A stretch of 8,014 nucleotides of DNA, taken from assembly GCA_020440935.1 (NCBI GenBank), contig JAGRNC010000025.1, positions 5,429 to 13,442 on the forward strand, in the 5' to 3' direction. Position numbers and translations under genes: made by a program. A model generated the notes under the pieces. It saw only the letters and a list, made by a program, of their open reading frames with translations, made no database searches and was not told the origin of the DNA. Shown piece by piece: positions 6,163 through 8,014 of the stretch (the stretch's first letter is position 1; each line of letters starts with the position of its first letter). Origin of the DNA: Leptospiraceae bacterium. GTDB taxonomy: Bacteria > Spirochaetota > Leptospiria > Leptospirales > Leptonemataceae.

Positions 6163-7383
6163 ATGAGCGGAATTTTTTCACGGGTAACCCACATAGGAGT
6201 CCATGCCAGTACCCCGCCGCTCGACGCAAAGTACATAGTCTTGCTGAACAGTTCCATACTGGTGGTCTTTGCAATTTCCTTTAGCTCAAACCTGGGCACC
6301 ATTGCCATGGGATTGAATACTCCCCTGGCCTACATCAGTCTGGGTTACCAGGGGTCGATTCTAATGCTCATTTTGTTGGTGGCCGTGGGTCGCTTGACGA
6401 TGGCGCGGTCGCTATTCGTTTTACTCTCCATTCTGTTTGTGGCTACAAATGCATTTTTGGAGGGCAAAGACATTGCCTTTCATCTGTATATGCTTCCAGT
6501 AATTTTGCTTTCTTATTTTCTGTTCCCTCCGAAAGAGCAAAACATTGCCATCGCATTCGTGGTAGCGGGCCTGGCAATATTCACGGGTCTGGAATTCTGG
6601 TTTCTCAATCATGATTCCATCCTGCCCATCGAAGCGCCCGACGCCGTTATTCGCACCAGCAAAATGACGATCTATGTTGGCCTGGGTGTGATGGTTGCCG
6701 GCTTTGGCTATTATATTCGCTCCACCTATCTACGCGCCGAAGAAAGCCTGGAAGCTGAGCGGACTCGCTCCGATGCTCTGCTGCTAAATATACTTCCGGC
6801 AGAAATTGCTGCTCGACTCAAGAACCGAGAAACCTACATTGCGGATCGATTCGATGAGGCTGCCATTCTATTTGCGGACCTGGTCAACTTTACAGTGGTA
6901 GCCGACCGCCTGCCTCCGGAATCGGTGGTGGCTCTGCTAAACGAGATCTTCAGCGAATTTGACGATGCCATCGCCGCGCTTGGCCTTGAAAAAATCAAGA
7001 CCGTGGGCGATGCATACTTTGTAGCCGGCGGACTTCCGGCTGAGGATCCCGATGGTCTTCGTAAGATTGCCGAGCTAGCTATTACCATGCAATCGATTAT
7101 GCGCCAGAAGTACTCCGACCAGTTTCAGATTCGTATTGGTATTCATTTTGGTCCGGTGGTGGCCGGCGTAATCGGAAAGAACAAGTTTGTCTACGATCTG
7201 TGGGGCGATAGCGTCAATCTTGCCAGTAGAATGGAATCCCACGGTATTCCTGGCGAGATACAGGTAAGCCCGGTTGTGCGCGAAGTACTGGGGAATCGGT
7301 TTCAATTTGAATCCAGGGGCTCGTTGGAAATCAAAGGGAAAGGAGCAATGGAAACATTTTTGCTAAAGGGTCGCCTCGATTAG
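6163..7383 (+). CDS. Membrane class III adenylate cyclase, six-helix N-terminal domain
   Basis: This 406-residue protein makes cAMP from ATP. Six hydrophobic helices lie at about residues 24-42, 56-76, 83-97, 106-122, 127-148 and 168-187, resembling a MASE-type membrane sensor. A helical linker follows, with the usual LLLNILPAEIAARLK (206-220). The catalytic domain (about 230-405) has metal-binding Asp239 in ILFADLVNFT and Asp283 in KTVGDAY. The adenine-selecting pair is Lys279 and Asp345 (YDLWGD). The transition-state residues are Asn352 and Arg356 in VNLASRM. The Lys/Asp pair indicates ATP rather than GTP as substrate. Class III domains work as dimers, so a homodimer is expected. An in-frame TGA at 6160-6162 fixes the ATG, and AGGA (6152-6155) provides a ribosome binding site at 7 bp. 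Its coding end overlaps the convergent phosphatase gene by 4 bp. The signal sensed by the membrane part is unknown. Confidence 0.93.
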   Translation: MSGIFSRVTHIGVHASTPPLDAKYIVLLNSSILVVFAISFSSNLGTIAMGLNTPLAYISLGYQGSILMLILLVAVGRLTMARSLFVLLSILFVATNAFLEGKDIAFHLYMLPVILLSYFLFPPKEQNIAIAFVVAGLAIFTGLEFWFLNHDSILPIEAPDAVIRTSKMTIYVGLGVMVAGFGYYIRSTYLRAEESLEAERTRSDALLLNILPAEIAARLKNRETYIADRFDEAAILFADLVNFTVVADRLPPESVVALLNEIFSEFDDAIAALGLEKIKTVGDAYFVAGGLPAEDPDGLRKIAELAITMQSIMRQKYSDQFQIRIGIHFGPVVAGVIGKNKFVYDLWGDSVNLASRMESHGIPGEIQVSPVVREVLGNRFQFESRGSLEIKGKGAMETFLLKGRLD

Positions 7384-8014
7384 CGAACGGTCTGCGGGCC
7401 CTCCCATTTAATTTGCAGTAGAGTGATATCGTCCTGGTCTTCCTGGGCGCGAAAGGCAGCGAACAGGGAGCAAACAGCAACTGCGAAGGATTCGCCGTCT
7501 AGATGAGAATTTCGTCGGATGGCCTCCTGCATGGAAGGAACCGATTCCACGCCCTGCCCTCGGTCCGGCACCTCAAATACCCCATCAGTGTACAGTATCA
7601 GGCGATCCTCTGGAAAGAGCTGATATTCCAGTTGCATGTATTGCATTTCCGGGCGCATGCCCAGAAGCGGCGCCTCGGGTCCTACCTCCACCACACTTCC
7701 ATCGCTGCGCAAAATGTAAGGAGCTGGATGGCCGGCCCGACTGACTTCCAGAGCTCCACTGTCGGTATCCAGAATCGCATACACCGCACTCGTGAAGCGA
7801 TAGCTGCTTACAGGAGCCAGAAACTCATTCATTCCGGACAACACGTCGGCGGCGGATTGACTGCGTTTATAGATGGTCTGGTGGGCCACATGAACGGCAG
7901 ATGCATCTAAAGCGGCGGGCAGCCCATGCCCGGTCACATCGGCCACCAGAATTCCTACTCGCCGTCCGTGACGCACAAAGGAATAATAGTCGCCGCCCAG
8001 ATAACTCATGGGCT
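7380..8014 (-). CDS. SpoIIE/RsbU-type PP2C serine/threonine phosphatase, 5' end outside the window
   Basis: The frame stays open to the right edge, so the N-terminal part, including any sensor domain, is missing. The visible portion is most of a SpoIIE-type PP2C domain. Counting from the Met at 8009, it shows GGDYYSF (5-11) with metal ligand Asp7, VADVTGHG (22-29) with Asp24, RAGHPAPY (91-98), LYTDGVFE (139-146) with Asp142, and QDDITLL (192-198). These are the metal-binding aspartates and signature blocks of phosphatases that dephosphorylate anti-sigma-factor antagonists or similar proteins. The Met at 8009 is not a credible start: it lies inside the first conserved block, and the frame continues upstream through a Pro codon. 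The stop TAA (7382-7380) overlaps the cyclase stop on the other strand. The target protein is unknown, as no STAS or anti-sigma gene is in view. Confidence 0.92.
   Translation of the reverse strand, partial: PMSYLGGDYYSFVRHGRRVGILVADVTGHGLPAALDASAVHVAHQTIYKRSQSAADVLSGMNEFLAPVSSYRFTSAVYAILDTDSGALEVSRAGHPAPYILRSDGSVVEVGPEAPLLGMRPEMQYMQLEYQLFPEDRLILYTDGVFEVPDRGQGVESVPSMQEAIRRNSHLDGESFAVAVCSLFAAFRAQEDQDDITLLQIKWEGPQTVR

Noticed and set aside
5832..6308. Minus-strand open frame of 158 codons across the kinase end, the gap and the cyclase start
   Set aside because: It overlaps two well-supported genes, shows no domain motif, and its composition (many Ser, Arg, Pro, Met) is that of a shadow frame.
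7503..7910. Plus-strand open frame of 135 codons opposite the phosphatase
   Set aside because: The minus strand carries clear PP2C motifs; the plus frame is a shadow.

Overview
The window is a compact bacterial chromosomal segment of moderate GC content, about half by eye. It has no mobile elements, RNA genes, CRISPR arrays or long repeats. The mix of genes resembles spirochaetes of the Leptospira/Leptonema/Turneriella group: a six-helix membrane class III adenylate cyclase, a SpoIIE/RsbU-type PP2C phosphatase, an orphan hybrid histidine kinase and a membrane-anchored LytTR regulator. Start sites often lack a strong Shine-Dalgarno sequence. This placement is an inference from gene content only, with low to moderate confidence.

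Left part (1-1549): a short Gly/Trp-rich reading frame of unknown function touches the left edge. It converges on a minus-strand crotonase-fold gene (255-1028) whose active site looks like a delta3,delta2-enoyl-CoA isomerase rather than a hydratase. A MarR-family regulator (1097-1549) is transcribed divergently from it across a 68-bp intergenic region, the usual layout for a local regulator and its target.

Middle (1696-4214): a four-helix membrane protein with a C-terminal LytTR DNA-binding domain is followed 101 bp downstream, on the same strand, by a carotenoid oxygenase-family enzyme. That enzyme keeps all four iron-binding histidines and carries a twin-arginine export signal. A good sigma70-type promoter (TTGCCA, 17 bp, TAGAAT) lies just before the oxygenase. 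It suggests independent transcription and argues for an internal ATG at 2712 as the true start.

Right part (4439-8014): a soluble PAS-HisKA-HATPase-REC hybrid kinase is followed by a membrane adenylate cyclase with every catalytic residue needed for ATP cyclisation. The cyclase converges, with a 4-bp overlap of the coding ends, on a SpoIIE-type serine/threonine phosphatase that runs off the right edge. This half is a small signalling cluster (phosphorelay, cAMP, PP2C). Nothing in the sequence directly proves that these proteins act on one another. I saw no clearly new multi-gene system. The most unusual items are the apparently exported carotenoid oxygenase and its membrane LytTR neighbour.
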